A DNA stretch of 17,491 nt, taken from positions 1 through 17,491 of the forward strand of contig CAOYQO010000040.1 of assembly GCA_948566455.1 (NCBI GenBank), given 5' to 3'. Shown piece by piece: positions 6,216 to 14,822 of this stretch (position 1 is its first letter; every line of letters starts with the position of its first letter). Origin of the DNA: an uncultured Phocaeicola sp. (GTDB lineage Bacteria > Bacteroidota > Bacteroidia > Bacteroidales > Bacteroidaceae). The notes under the pieces are model-generated. The model was not told the DNA's origin. It worked only from the letters and a program-made list of their open reading frames with translations, and searched no databases. A program made the translations under genes and the position numbers.

Positions 6216-6883
6216 AATAATATTTTTTTTTCAATCACCCATTTATCTTTAATTTTGTGGATACAAATAATTGCTCCTTCACCGCAAAGCCGTCCACAAA
6301 TATAAGAACTGTACAAAAGTCCAAATTGTTTTTTGGCATCAAAATAGATCCTTGATATCTCCAATACCCCTGAAAAGAGAAAGTCGTACTTCTCTCTTTC
6401 CCAAATTTTAATTCCTTGGGGAAATTCTGAATAGTATTTCAATGTGAATCGCTCGCTTTTCCTTATTTTGGATATATTGAGTGGTTGACTTATAATTGAA
6501 GTTGTTCTCATTGTATCAAGCACCTCGATATAGCCTTGGTTCGTTAATTGCTCTTTGATATATTCTATGTCTAAATTTTCATTTATACAACTGAATAGAG
6601 TATCTAAAACAGCAATAACCAAAACGGTATCTTTCATTTTCCTGTTTGCCTGAACCTTATCAACTTCTCTGAGATACTCAATCGTATCATAGATATTATT
6701 GTTGCTATCAGAAGTAGATAATAAAGGAGGAGGGGGAGTTTTATATCCATCTAAAGCGCCCATTTCCTCAACCAAATCATCGAAAATTTCAACAAGCACT
6801 TTCATCTCATAGTCATCGGTACAATCTGTTTGACACGATTGCAGCATAAATAATAGTATTGTAATAGCTATATATTTTTTCAT
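6203..6883 (-). CDS. Lipoprotein, probable immunity protein of the Rhs toxin
   Basis: This 226-aa protein has a lipoprotein signal peptide (MKKYIAITILLFMLQSC; lipid Cys at residue 17), so it should be tethered at the periplasmic or outer membrane. A proline stretch (KTPPPPLL, residues about 48-55) leads to a domain that ends in a beta-strand pattern typical of small Bacteroides proteins (KDKWVIEKKILLWVS). No enzyme motif is seen. Its ATG is 2 nt after the rhs stop codon, so the two genes are almost certainly co-transcribed and translationally coupled. In polymorphic toxin loci the gene in this place encodes the cognate immunity protein. Periplasmic placement suggests the toxin tip acts in, or enters through, the periplasm. 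The family is unknown to me, so the role rests on position and size. Confidence 0.75.
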   Translation of the reverse strand: MKKYIAITILLFMLQSCQTDCTDDYEMKVLVEIFDDLVEEMGALDGYKTPPPPLLSTSDSNNNIYDTIEYLREVDKVQANRKMKDTVLVIAVLDTLFSCINENLDIEYIKEQLTNQGYIEVLDTMRTTSIISQPLNISKIRKSERFTLKYYSEFPQGIKIWEREKYDFLFSGVLEISRIYFDAKKQFGLLYSSYICGRLCGEGAIICIHKIKDKWVIEKKILLWVS

Positions 6884-6885
6884 AA

Positions 6886-9800
6886 TTAGTTGTTTGAAAA
6901 TCCGTAAATCATTTTCATTATCACTTCGTTTGATTTTAATATTCCTTGCGATTTGTAATATTGTTGTATTATGGGTACTCCTATTCTTTCCATAGCCCTA
7001 TTGACATTTCTTTCTTGCCAATGTTGGGTATAATTTCTAGATTTGTTCATTCTTCTTAATGCGGGATAAGCATTCGAATTGTTCATTATTCTATCATCAA
7101 TAAAATCAATAGAAGATTGGTCTGCATGAATTACAATTTCGTGAATAAAAGTATCCAGTAAATCAGCAATGTCGGAAGATTTCCCTACTCCAACTTGGAT
7201 ATTCATATTGTTTGTCTTCACAGTGAGAAATGTGCTACCTGAAGAAAATTGCCTAGAAGTCTTTGTTCCAAATGATATATCAATACCTTTTTTATGAAAT
7301 TTCCCATCTTTATTAAATGTAACACCTGCTATTGTTTGTCCTTTCGCAGCATAATTTGCCAATAATGCCTTTCCTTCTTTTGTACTTATGAGAAACTCAA
7401 AAGCTTTCACTTGATTGGAATTTACGAGATTGCCTCGTTCATCTTGCTGGTAAAGGTCTACAACACTTATGCTATCGCCGTTTAAGTCAATATGTTTCAA
7501 TGGATTATTTGCTACATATACATATGGACTCACTCCATAATATTTATCTGCTAGCGGATCCACGACATGCCACCTTCCCAACGCCGCATCATAATGCCTC
7601 GCCCCATAATCATACCAATCCAGCCCATGCATCCTGTCCAACTCTTTCCCGTTATACTTATAGGACTGTTTTCCCGAGGTTTCAGTATTCACTTCAAATA
7701 CCCCTCCGAAAGGATAATAATGGTTCACCTGTTCTGTGTTCCATGACGCTCCGTTCAAACGCACCACCATCCGATTATTTCCTTGATGATCTTTCAGGTA
7801 ATAGTAAAATGTTGGAGTTGTCCCGCTCAGAGTGGCATATCCTTCTTCTGTGAGTACCTTGCTCAGACTTCCGTTTTCATAGATCACATTTCCACAATAA
7901 TCCACCGTATGGGTTTGTGAAATCTGATTTGCCGCCAACTCTTTTATCTGCCCCATGGGGACAGATATATTTGCTATCGCCGTCCTGTGCACGACTTTCA
8001 GTTTCTTCCCGTCCGCACTATAAGTATAGTCTTTCCGGTTCCCATTGGTAAATTGCAGTGTTGCAGGCAAATTTAAAAGATTATATTGGATTTTGCTAAT
8101 TTTCTTGTTATAATCCTGCTGCATATTTCCGTTGGAGTCATAGAGATATTCCGTTCCGCTTCCCTTATTCTCATCTGTAAAGTTGAACACGCCGTTGTAG
8201 AGAGGGTCAGTAGCGGCATCCGTAACATTCTTCAGTTGGTTGCCGTCATACGTCAGAGTCAGGTTGTCAATCATCCCATAGGCGGAAGATGAACTCTTTC
8301 CGTTACGTTTCAGTCCCAGAATATTTCCATTCCTGTCATATCCGGTGATAATCTCGGAGAAGCGTCCTGCGTTAGCCGACAAATCCTCTCCTTCACCATA
8401 TCCGGCATTCATCATCCGGTTCAGGTGGTCATAGGTGAACTTGTATCCTCTTGTGGCTTCGGTATCTGCTTTCCAGGTCATACTGCTGATATTACCGTTG
8501 TAGCATGGTGTGCTGTTTCCATCTGTATAGTATAACTTCTGAGTGAATTTCGGGCTTTCTATTTTCTTAGTCCATCCTCGTGTGTTGTAATTATACGTAA
8601 TGATGTTGGCATTAGAACCATGATGTGACTTACTTTTCAGTCTTCCAAGTTCGTCATAGGTGTTTGTTGCCAGTGTTATGGTATTGTTGCCTAACGTATA
8701 ATTTATTGATGTGATACGCTCGGCGTGATCATAATTATAAGTATAGTTCTCTTCTATTGTATTTTTATTGGCTTTACTCTCATTACTGGTATGAACATGC
8801 TTCACAGTCTTGGGCTTTCCTGTAAAAGTATAAGTGTTCTCCACTGCTTCGTATCCATCCAGGTGATTGGCGGACAGGCTTTGGATAATCTGCCCCTTAA
8901 TATCGTAGATATTGACAGAATAAAGTTTGGTACTGCTTCCCGGTACCTTTGTGATACTGCCCGCCGGATATCCCTTGACGTAGTTTGGGTTTGCAGTTGA
9001 AAATGCAGTTGAAAATTTGCTGCTGTTGAATCCGGGCAGTGTCTTGAATTCGTAGTCATCATAGTAGTTCACTATATGTACTTCGGGTGAGGCCAGCGAG
9101 AAAGTGGAACTGTATCCGCTGCCTTCCAAGCCTGTGTTGCCATTGCTACGTTCACAATTGATGATGACTGAAGCTGCCGAGGCGGTATTGGTGTTTTTGC
9201 ATACGCCTTGTACCGTCGGCCGTTGGAATTTGTCGTAAAGATAGAATGTCCATTCTCCGGCGGTACGCTGGTTTCCATCTTGTGAGAACATGAGACGTCT
9301 TGTTTTGTCGTATACGTAATAGACCGGTTCTGCTCCGGGAATTTTCTTCTCTACGCATAAGCGGCGAGCATCGTAACGATAATAGTAAGCGTACTTCTGC
9401 AGGATTTCGTTGTTTCGGATGCTCCACGTGCCACTGCTGCCAAGTGAGGCGGAAGCCATTGGCGGAAGTACCAGCAGGGGATTGCCAAGGGCGTCATGTA
9501 TGGTATAAGTGTCATAAAATTCTCCATTATTGACTTGCCGTATCAGGACAGTGTTTCCCCGGAAGTCGGTGAACGTGTATTGTTTGTGACCGTCTTCATC
9601 TGTTGTTAATATAACTTCCAGTTCTCCCGCCGGGTAAGTACCGGTACAACGGAATTGTTCATCGTTTACAGCCTCATAACGATTACAGTTTAAGACTGCT
9701 GTCTGTGGGCTGTTAGCCAGATATTCGTAAGTAACCGGGTGTGTCCGGAAATCATTCCCCGGAGGAGTTCTCTTTAATAACTGCTCCATAGGCGCTGCTT

Positions 9801-12800
9801 CATGTGTATTTTCCGTGTAGGCGTATGGGTCGCCATAATAATTGGCGGAAAGATTGGCGTAGTTAGTGGCACGTCCGTTTGTTGCGGTTGGGATAGGTAA
9901 CCAATTGCGTGTCTCGCGTCCCAGGCAATCATATTCAAAAACGTGGAGCAGGTTATTCCGGAGTGGAGTGATTTGTTTCTCCAATATTTGTATAGGCTGT
10001 CCCAGTCCATCGTAATATTGGGTTTGTTCCAGGTAACTCACCGCTCCGTGTAGATAGTTCCTTGTTGTAATGCTATTCTCTGTTGCACCTTCTCCACGCA
10101 GGGTGTAAGTATATTCTGCGATTGTCTTTTTGGAATGATCTGTTATTTTACTGAGTTTACCTCCTAAATATTGATAATTTGTCTCTTCCCCGTTGGGCTC
10201 TGTCACTTTAGTACAGCCAATGAGTGGTTCATAATCATAGCATGTGGTTAAGGAACCGGCGGGCTTTTGCCATACTTCCACAACCGGTAGCCACTCGTCA
10301 GTGCTTTTGCCGGAAGTACTTGCAATCTGTACTCGTGTGTCTGCATAGGAAGTGCCCTGTACTACTGCAATAGGGTAATTCCAGGATAAATTCCAAATGT
10401 AGGCGGTGGGAGAAAGCCGGTTGAGGATTGTCTCCAGTGGATATTCCTTTTCATACAGGGTGAAGGTCTGCGAAGCCGTTTCCTGTCTGTTCCATGAAAG
10501 TACTTTGCGGGAAGGACGTATATTCCCTCTCCCGAAATCAGCGTATTGCCAGTTCAGCAAGATTGTGTCTTTGGTATTTATAACCCATTTCTCCATAACC
10601 GGAAGATTGATATTTCCGTCATTGGCAATTCTTTGGAGGAAACCACCCGTTATATTGGATGAATAGCAATAATAATGTTCAAATGTTTGGTTTCCGCAAA
10701 CTGTTTTAATGGATTGAAGTATGCCATGGTCGGCCAATTGTGTACTGTCTTCCGTAAAACCGGGGAGTATGATCCTTAACGGTGGGGGAAGTACATTTGT
10801 CAGGCTGGAATACACTTGGGAACGGTTGTAGGTATATGAAGTTACTTCACGGTGTGAAACGGAATTAGGGTAATGTATGATGGTGATTGTTGTATCTTTG
10901 AATAAACGTCCGCAAGCGGTTTCTGTTTCAAAAAAATTAAAGTCGGATGTACTCTGAAAATCTTCTTTGCTTATTCCTGATGCGTCTATGGTACGCAGAA
11001 TACTTTCTACATAGAATCCCGTTCGTACGACACCTGTGCGGTCAAGAGAATACCGGTTGATTTCCTCTTCTATGGGTTCATAGCCTGAAGGTGTATGTTT
11101 ATATATGGTACGGTGGATGAGTGGGGCCTTTTCCCAACAGGTTTCTTGAAAATAGCCGCCTACGAACTGCGGGCCATAAATGCGCTTGCATTCTTCGTAG
11201 GTTTCCGGACTTAAATTAGGATAATATATTTTGGTGCCCAAATAACGAGCATTGTCAGGGTCGAGCGATGGATTGGAAGATATACCTGCACCCTTGAAAG
11301 GATGCAGGCAATTGGATGTGTCATATTCATATACCGTTTTCATTTTTTGCGGGACACCACTCCCGGATACAGTTTCAGTCACTTTCCCATAATATATAAT
11401 AGCGTTTTCGGCACGATAGCCCGGGATGCGGCAAGAAGTGGTACGGACACTTCCGGTGCTGATGCTGGTAGGAGATCCGATGTAAGAGGCACGGACCCCG
11501 GACAGGGAGATGAAGGCTGTTGTTCCGATATCGTCAAAGTTGATGGTACAGGCCTCATTCTCGTATGTGAATTCGGCTGTTTTGCTTTTCCCGGTCACCG
11601 GATCGGTCACGGATATACTTTGGATACGTAAACCTATGTTTACCGGAGAACGGAAAAGGTTACAGCGATTAGCCTCATATGTATATGTAGTGATGGCACC
11701 TGTCGGTTCCTGGATACTCTCTAAGGCAAAGGCACGGGCACTTGCAAAGTGATAGCTCCGGTTGCCGGAAAGTTTTCCGGAATAGTCAAGGATACTGTTG
11801 TGCTTTAAAGTTGTGGTAATTCCGGAGTTGCTGTATCCGAAGAAGTCTTTTTTGTCATCGCTGTAGCTGCCATATTCATTGTAATAAGTAAAGGTGCGCT
11901 TGTCAAGTAGCTTGGTGCCAGATGTAATACTGACACTCTCTAAACGTAAGCGTTTGTCTCCGAATAATTTGTCATTATCGAATGTGATGCTACGTACAGT
12001 ATTGCCAAGCGTGTTTTTTATGTCAATTTTCGCCATACGTATATTGGGAGTTCCGTATTTGCGGGTACCGGAAATGGTAGAAGAGGTAAAGTTTATAGTG
12101 GTAGTCCTGCTTTTTATCTGGGATAATACCCGTTGATTAGAAAACGTAGTGCGGTGTATGGCCGAAATTGCATTTGACTGTTGGCTGCTGGTTCCGGTTG
12201 CTCCGTTGGTGGTGGTTACAAAAGAGGAAGAGAGGCTATTGGCTGACTCTTCACGTCGCCACGAAGGAATGGTAGTGTAGGTTAGTGAAATACTATCTGT
12301 ACGATATGGAGATACTATTTTTGAGAGATGCCAGCATGATACTGTGCTATAATTAGGACTACGGTAGAGATTGTCCAGAATGGTTGGAAAATATTCATAA
12401 CTCATCTGCTCACGCTCTGTGAAATAATAGGTACAGCCTGAAGGAGTTGTTATCAGAAAATCATAAATGCCATTAGAGGTCTTATTTATGCTTTGTATTT
12501 TTAAGTTAGTGGGTGGTAATTGTGTAATTGTTCCGTTGGGATTGCATATAAAACTTCCTGAATAACCCTCAAAATTATAATAATACCGGTCAGGACTGGC
12601 TTCTTTCTGCAAGTGAACAATGTCCTTTAAATAATCTAAATCAGCACTACTTTCTATTTGCTGGCGGGTCTTCAGCTGATATGGAAGCGACTCGTCCGGT
12701 TGTCCGTGAATTACTCTGGAGATGCATCCGCCTGCATTTAGGGTCCATCCCAGTCCAAGCACTCCGGGGATATCGTCTACTTTACATCCGGAAGTATGAT

Positions 12801-13092
12801 ATGACATGGATATAGAGAAAGGTATGTCTTTTAGAGATAAATTATATAAAGGGATATGTACGTCGGCAGTCCCGGTATTACGTGACACCGGGTAGTCTAC
12901 ATAACGGTTCATCTGGGCTGCTTCGGGAGACGGGAGTACAGTTTCGTCCGAAATGGTACGGGGTACAATATAAGGAGAATTGTCCAGACTGTTCAGGGAA
13001 GGACTGTTTGGAGTTGGTATGCTGTCTTGATTTTGAGCATAAACCGGCAGAATTGATACCGATACTAATATAGCGAATAAGATATTTTTCAT
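6886..13092 (-). CDS. Rhs/YD-repeat polymorphic toxin with variable C-terminal tip
   Basis: The preferred start is ATG at 13092, giving 2068 aa with a clean Sec signal peptide (KNILFAILVSVSILPVYAQ). A further in-frame ATG at 13143 would overlap the upstream gene by 26 nt and put 17 odd residues before the signal. The N-terminal third is a Bacteroidetes-type shell domain (YHTSGCKVDDIPGVLGLGWT). YD-type repeats follow (TNYQYLGGKLSKITD, YEYDTSNCLHP), then the Rhs-associated core near residues 1750-1873 (YYLKDHQGNNRMVV, NHYYPFGGVFEV, ELDRMHGLDWYDYGARHYDA, YVYVANNPLKHIDLNG). The last ~195 residues are AT-rich and differ in style: the toxin tip. It holds FIHEIVIHADQ (His about 1984 and 1989) and later TQHWQERN, suggesting a zincin-like metallopeptidase with an unusual HEx3H spacing. 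The Rhs shell normally encloses and delivers the tip to competing cells. Downstream lies its probable immunity gene. Confidence 0.92.
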   Translation of the reverse strand: MKNILFAILVSVSILPVYAQNQDSIPTPNSPSLNSLDNSPYIVPRTISDETVLPSPEAAQMNRYVDYPVSRNTGTADVHIPLYNLSLKDIPFSISMSYHTSGCKVDDIPGVLGLGWTLNAGGCISRVIHGQPDESLPYQLKTRQQIESSADLDYLKDIVHLQKEASPDRYYYNFEGYSGSFICNPNGTITQLPPTNLKIQSINKTSNGIYDFLITTPSGCTYYFTEREQMSYEYFPTILDNLYRSPNYSTVSCWHLSKIVSPYRTDSISLTYTTIPSWRREESANSLSSSFVTTTNGATGTSSQQSNAISAIHRTTFSNQRVLSQIKSRTTTINFTSSTISGTRKYGTPNIRMAKIDIKNTLGNTVRSITFDNDKLFGDKRLRLESVSITSGTKLLDKRTFTYYNEYGSYSDDKKDFFGYSNSGITTTLKHNSILDYSGKLSGNRSYHFASARAFALESIQEPTGAITTYTYEANRCNLFRSPVNIGLRIQSISVTDPVTGKSKTAEFTYENEACTINFDDIGTTAFISLSGVRASYIGSPTSISTGSVRTTSCRIPGYRAENAIIYYGKVTETVSGSGVPQKMKTVYEYDTSNCLHPFKGAGISSNPSLDPDNARYLGTKIYYPNLSPETYEECKRIYGPQFVGGYFQETCWEKAPLIHRTIYKHTPSGYEPIEEEINRYSLDRTGVVRTGFYVESILRTIDASGISKEDFQSTSDFNFFETETACGRLFKDTTITIIHYPNSVSHREVTSYTYNRSQVYSSLTNVLPPPLRIILPGFTEDSTQLADHGILQSIKTVCGNQTFEHYYCYSSNITGGFLQRIANDGNINLPVMEKWVINTKDTILLNWQYADFGRGNIRPSRKVLSWNRQETASQTFTLYEKEYPLETILNRLSPTAYIWNLSWNYPIAVVQGTSYADTRVQIASTSGKSTDEWLPVVEVWQKPAGSLTTCYDYEPLIGCTKVTEPNGEETNYQYLGGKLSKITDHSKKTIAEYTYTLRGEGATENSITTRNYLHGAVSYLEQTQYYDGLGQPIQILEKQITPLRNNLLHVFEYDCLGRETRNWLPIPTATNGRATNYANLSANYYGDPYAYTENTHEAAPMEQLLKRTPPGNDFRTHPVTYEYLANSPQTAVLNCNRYEAVNDEQFRCTGTYPAGELEVILTTDEDGHKQYTFTDFRGNTVLIRQVNNGEFYDTYTIHDALGNPLLVLPPMASASLGSSGTWSIRNNEILQKYAYYYRYDARRLCVEKKIPGAEPVYYVYDKTRRLMFSQDGNQRTAGEWTFYLYDKFQRPTVQGVCKNTNTASAASVIINCERSNGNTGLEGSGYSSTFSLASPEVHIVNYYDDYEFKTLPGFNSSKFSTAFSTANPNYVKGYPAGSITKVPGSSTKLYSVNIYDIKGQIIQSLSANHLDGYEAVENTYTFTGKPKTVKHVHTSNESKANKNTIEENYTYNYDHAERITSINYTLGNNTITLATNTYDELGRLKSKSHHGSNANIITYNYNTRGWTKKIESPKFTQKLYYTDGNSTPCYNGNISSMTWKADTEATRGYKFTYDHLNRMMNAGYGEGEDLSANAGRFSEIITGYDRNGNILGLKRNGKSSSSAYGMIDNLTLTYDGNQLKNVTDAATDPLYNGVFNFTDENKGSGTEYLYDSNGNMQQDYNKKISKIQYNLLNLPATLQFTNGNRKDYTYSADGKKLKVVHRTAIANISVPMGQIKELAANQISQTHTVDYCGNVIYENGSLSKVLTEEGYATLSGTTPTFYYYLKDHQGNNRMVVRLNGASWNTEQVNHYYPFGGVFEVNTETSGKQSYKYNGKELDRMHGLDWYDYGARHYDAALGRWHVVDPLADKYYGVSPYVYVANNPLKHIDLNGDSISVVDLYQQDERGNLVNSNQVKAFEFLISTKEGKALLANYAAKGQTIAGVTFNKDGKFHKKGIDISFGTKTSRQFSSGSTFLTVKTNNMNIQVGVGKSSDIADLLDTFIHEIVIHADQSSIDFIDDRIMNNSNAYPALRRMNKSRNYTQHWQERNVNRAMERIGVPIIQQYYKSQGILKSNEVIMKMIYGFSNN
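6889..7473 (-). other. Toxin tip of the Rhs protein (HEIVIH domain)
   Basis: This part of the rhs gene encodes the ~195 residues after the conserved NPLKHIDLNG border. It starts SISVVDLYQQDERGNLV, includes ISFGTKTSRQFSSGS, has HEIVIH at 7126-7143 and ends NEVIMKMIYGFSNN. Base composition turns AT-rich just at the border, like the adjacent immunity gene, which fits the usual exchange of tip plus immunity as one cassette. The two His around Glu resemble a zinc site, but strict zincins have HExxH; here one extra residue separates them. Enzymatic action is therefore inferred, and other toxin types are possible. Confidence 0.55.
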
Positions 13093-13117
13093 AATGATGA
13101 TAAATAATCCGTTTGAC

Positions 13118-14275
13118 TTATTTCTTAAATAGCTTTTTAGCATAAACTTTTTCCCCGGTTGTTATCCGAAGCAGGTATTCTCCTGTCGGATAGCTGTCCA
13201 TTGAAATAGTTTCATTGTAGAGTCCGGCCGAAAGGCTTGTATGTTGTATTGTCGCCAGTTTTTGTCCTTGCAGGTTGAAGAGAGAAACTGTGACGTTGCC
13301 GGATTGTTTCAGTTCGTAGTTAATGTATAAGTCACTGTTATTTTCTATTCTATAATTGTAGTTGATAGTGTCGTCATTTGTTCCTTTTTCCAGAGATTTA
13401 TCCATATTTTTCCATTTGCGTTCGAGTTGTTCTTCTGTTGCCATATCGCGTTTTTTTTGATTGTCGGTGTCATAAGGTAAATCGTAATATTGTTCTTCAG
13501 GTAAATAGATAAAAGAAGTGGAGAAATGCTCGTATGGTTTGCTGTCTTGATAAACCGTACTTTTGATAGTTTCTACTACTGGATAACGGTAGCCGTAGGC
13601 ATACCAACGCCAAGTCTCTATTTCCTGATGAATAGAGTCGTTGGTTAGTAGATATTCTATGCTATCGCAATTTAGGGTGTATGGGAGAGTATCCACTTTT
13701 AATAAGGTTGATACATTATCTTTCAGAATTATACTCTGATGAATCTGTTTATGAGTGTGTATGCGAAGGACTTTATGTAAGGTATCTCCCTCAGGTAATA
13801 TTAAATCACCGGAGGCATCGGCTGTGATGATACTTTTACCACGTTGCCGGATATACATATGTTCGCAATAGCGCCCCTTTCCATCGAAGTAATCACTGAT
13901 TTTCTGGTTTTGTAAAATAGGGAAGGTTAGAAGTAGTTCAGGCTTCTGATAAGTGATAAGAGTTGTAGGATTTTCATATCCCAGGCAAAAAAGGCTGTCT
14001 CCGGATATAGAATGATAATACATCGTACGATGTTCAATGGCAACAAGACTGTCAGAACCTTGCATTGTGTACTTCAGCTGATAGCTCGCATTCTTGAGTT
14101 TCAGGTTGCTGAAATCCCAAATTTGTTCGGAACTCATATCTCCGGGTTCACAAGTAGTAACTACATGTTTTATGAGTTGGTCACCACTTCTGGGCATATT
14201 GGAGGTAGTGCTTAATGTCTGTGCATGGAGAGACAGAGTAAGAATACTGCCTGCCAAGAATAAGAGAGCTCTCAT
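13118..14275 (-). CDS. Secreted protein with T9SS type A sorting tail
   Basis: This 385-aa protein has a Sec signal peptide (MRALLFLAGSILTLSLHAQ) and, over its last ~75 residues, the pattern of a type IX secretion C-terminal sorting domain (LYINYELKQSGNVTVSLFNL, then YPTGEYLLRI and the final KVYAKKLFKK). The central part shows beta-rich segments (LIKHVVTTCEPGDMSSEQIW, TETWRW-like EIETWRWYAYGYRYPVVE) and no catalytic motif I recognise. It is the first gene of the minus-strand unit and ends 25 nt before the rhs start, so the two are probably co-transcribed. A role in export, surface display or folding of the Rhs protein is possible but unproven. No TAnnTTTG-type promoter element is visible in the 140 bp upstream. 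Confidence 0.8.
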   Translation of the reverse strand: MRALLFLAGSILTLSLHAQTLSTTSNMPRSGDQLIKHVVTTCEPGDMSSEQIWDFSNLKLKNASYQLKYTMQGSDSLVAIEHRTMYYHSISGDSLFCLGYENPTTLITYQKPELLLTFPILQNQKISDYFDGKGRYCEHMYIRQRGKSIITADASGDLILPEGDTLHKVLRIHTHKQIHQSIILKDNVSTLLKVDTLPYTLNCDSIEYLLTNDSIHQEIETWRWYAYGYRYPVVETIKSTVYQDSKPYEHFSTSFIYLPEEQYYDLPYDTDNQKKRDMATEEQLERKWKNMDKSLEKGTNDDTINYNYRIENNSDLYINYELKQSGNVTVSLFNLQGQKLATIQHTSLSAGLYNETISMDSYPTGEYLLRITTGEKVYAKKLFKK

Positions 14276-14602
14276 GTTTTTTCGTATTATTGGGTTAACA
14301 TAAATCTTTTGCCTAATAAATATGGTGCTTGTGTATTGGTAAATTTGCGAGTCAGAATATGCACTGACTATTTATTTGATGATAATATATCGGTGGATAT
14401 TATTATGTAACTGCAATATTATAGAAAAAGAATGAAATATCCAATAGTTTGTTTGTATTTAAGTATATAAAATTCGGCATATTACTCTGACTGATATTAA
14501 AAGTTATTCGGACTTCCGGAGATAGTTGATGTTATCGTTGTTCGATTCATGGAAAACATTGCGAAGATATCTAAAAGGATCAATTCCGTACCAAGTCCAC
14601 AC

Positions 14603-14695
14603 CTGCTCCACTCTTCCAATCTCCGTATAGGAGTGGAGAAAACACGGAGTTGGTAAGGAGCAGAAGTGTTTCTGACCAGAATCAGGTCTGTCTTT
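14603..14695 (+). ncRNA. Candidate structured RNA with competing stems
   Basis: Outer stem 14603-14609 with 14657-14663, middle stem 14616-14626 with 14644-14653 (one bulge), versus the alternative stem 14606-14613 with 14631-14638, which shares bases with both. A short hairpin at 14672-14690 and TCTTTT follow, which could end a transcript. Strand is assumed from the order stem-then-T-run. I match it to no known RNA family, and a chance match of short GGAG-type words is possible. Confidence 0.25.
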
Positions 14696-14787
14696 TAGCT
14701 TCTTTGATGTTATTAATTTGTTCTTATTGAGCCATTCTTTCAGAAATAGATTTTGGCTTATCTTACCCCTCGCATCATATTTATTTG

Positions 14788-14795
14788 TACTTTTG
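14788..14795 (+). promoter_or_regulatory. Possible Bacteroides-type -7 promoter element
   Basis: TACTTTTG fits the Bacteroides -7 consensus TAnnTTTG and lies 27 nt upstream of the ATG at 14823, leaving a short leader. About 21 bp further upstream only TTAC (14763-14766) is found instead of the -33 TTTG, so the match is partial. It would drive the four-gene unit to the right. Confidence 0.35.
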
Positions 14796-14822
14796 ACCCG
14801 TAAAACTTTAACTGGAAATTTT

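Larger units (their letters stand above)
14276..14822. other. Intergenic region between divergent units, with a structured segment
   Basis: No convincing protein gene lies in these 547 bp. The left part is very AT-rich and is the 5' region of the T9SS-tail/rhs unit. At 14603-14663 several stems overlap and cannot all form: CTGCTCC/GGAGCAG outside CCAATCTCCGT/ACGGAGTTGG, or instead CTCCACTC/GAGTGGAG. A weaker stem (CTGACC/GGTCTG with one mismatch) at 14672-14690 is followed by TCTTTT. This may be a small RNA or a switching leader. A possible -7 promoter element precedes the gene at 14823. Confidence 0.45.

Noticed and set aside
7500..12136. Several plus-strand and off-frame minus-strand frames of 60-120 codons inside the rhs gene
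   Set aside because: All overlap the continuous 2068-codon rhs frame and show no domain pattern of their own.
13093..13143. Upstream ATG of rhs at 13143
   Set aside because: It overlaps the preceding gene and puts 17 unrelated residues before a clean signal peptide.
14339..14346. TAAATTTG as a plus-strand -7 promoter element
   Set aside because: No suitably spaced -33 TTTG and no gene within 450 bp downstream.
14718..14822. Longer N-terminus for the lipoprotein gene
   Set aside because: It would bury the lipoprotein signal and read through the likely promoter.
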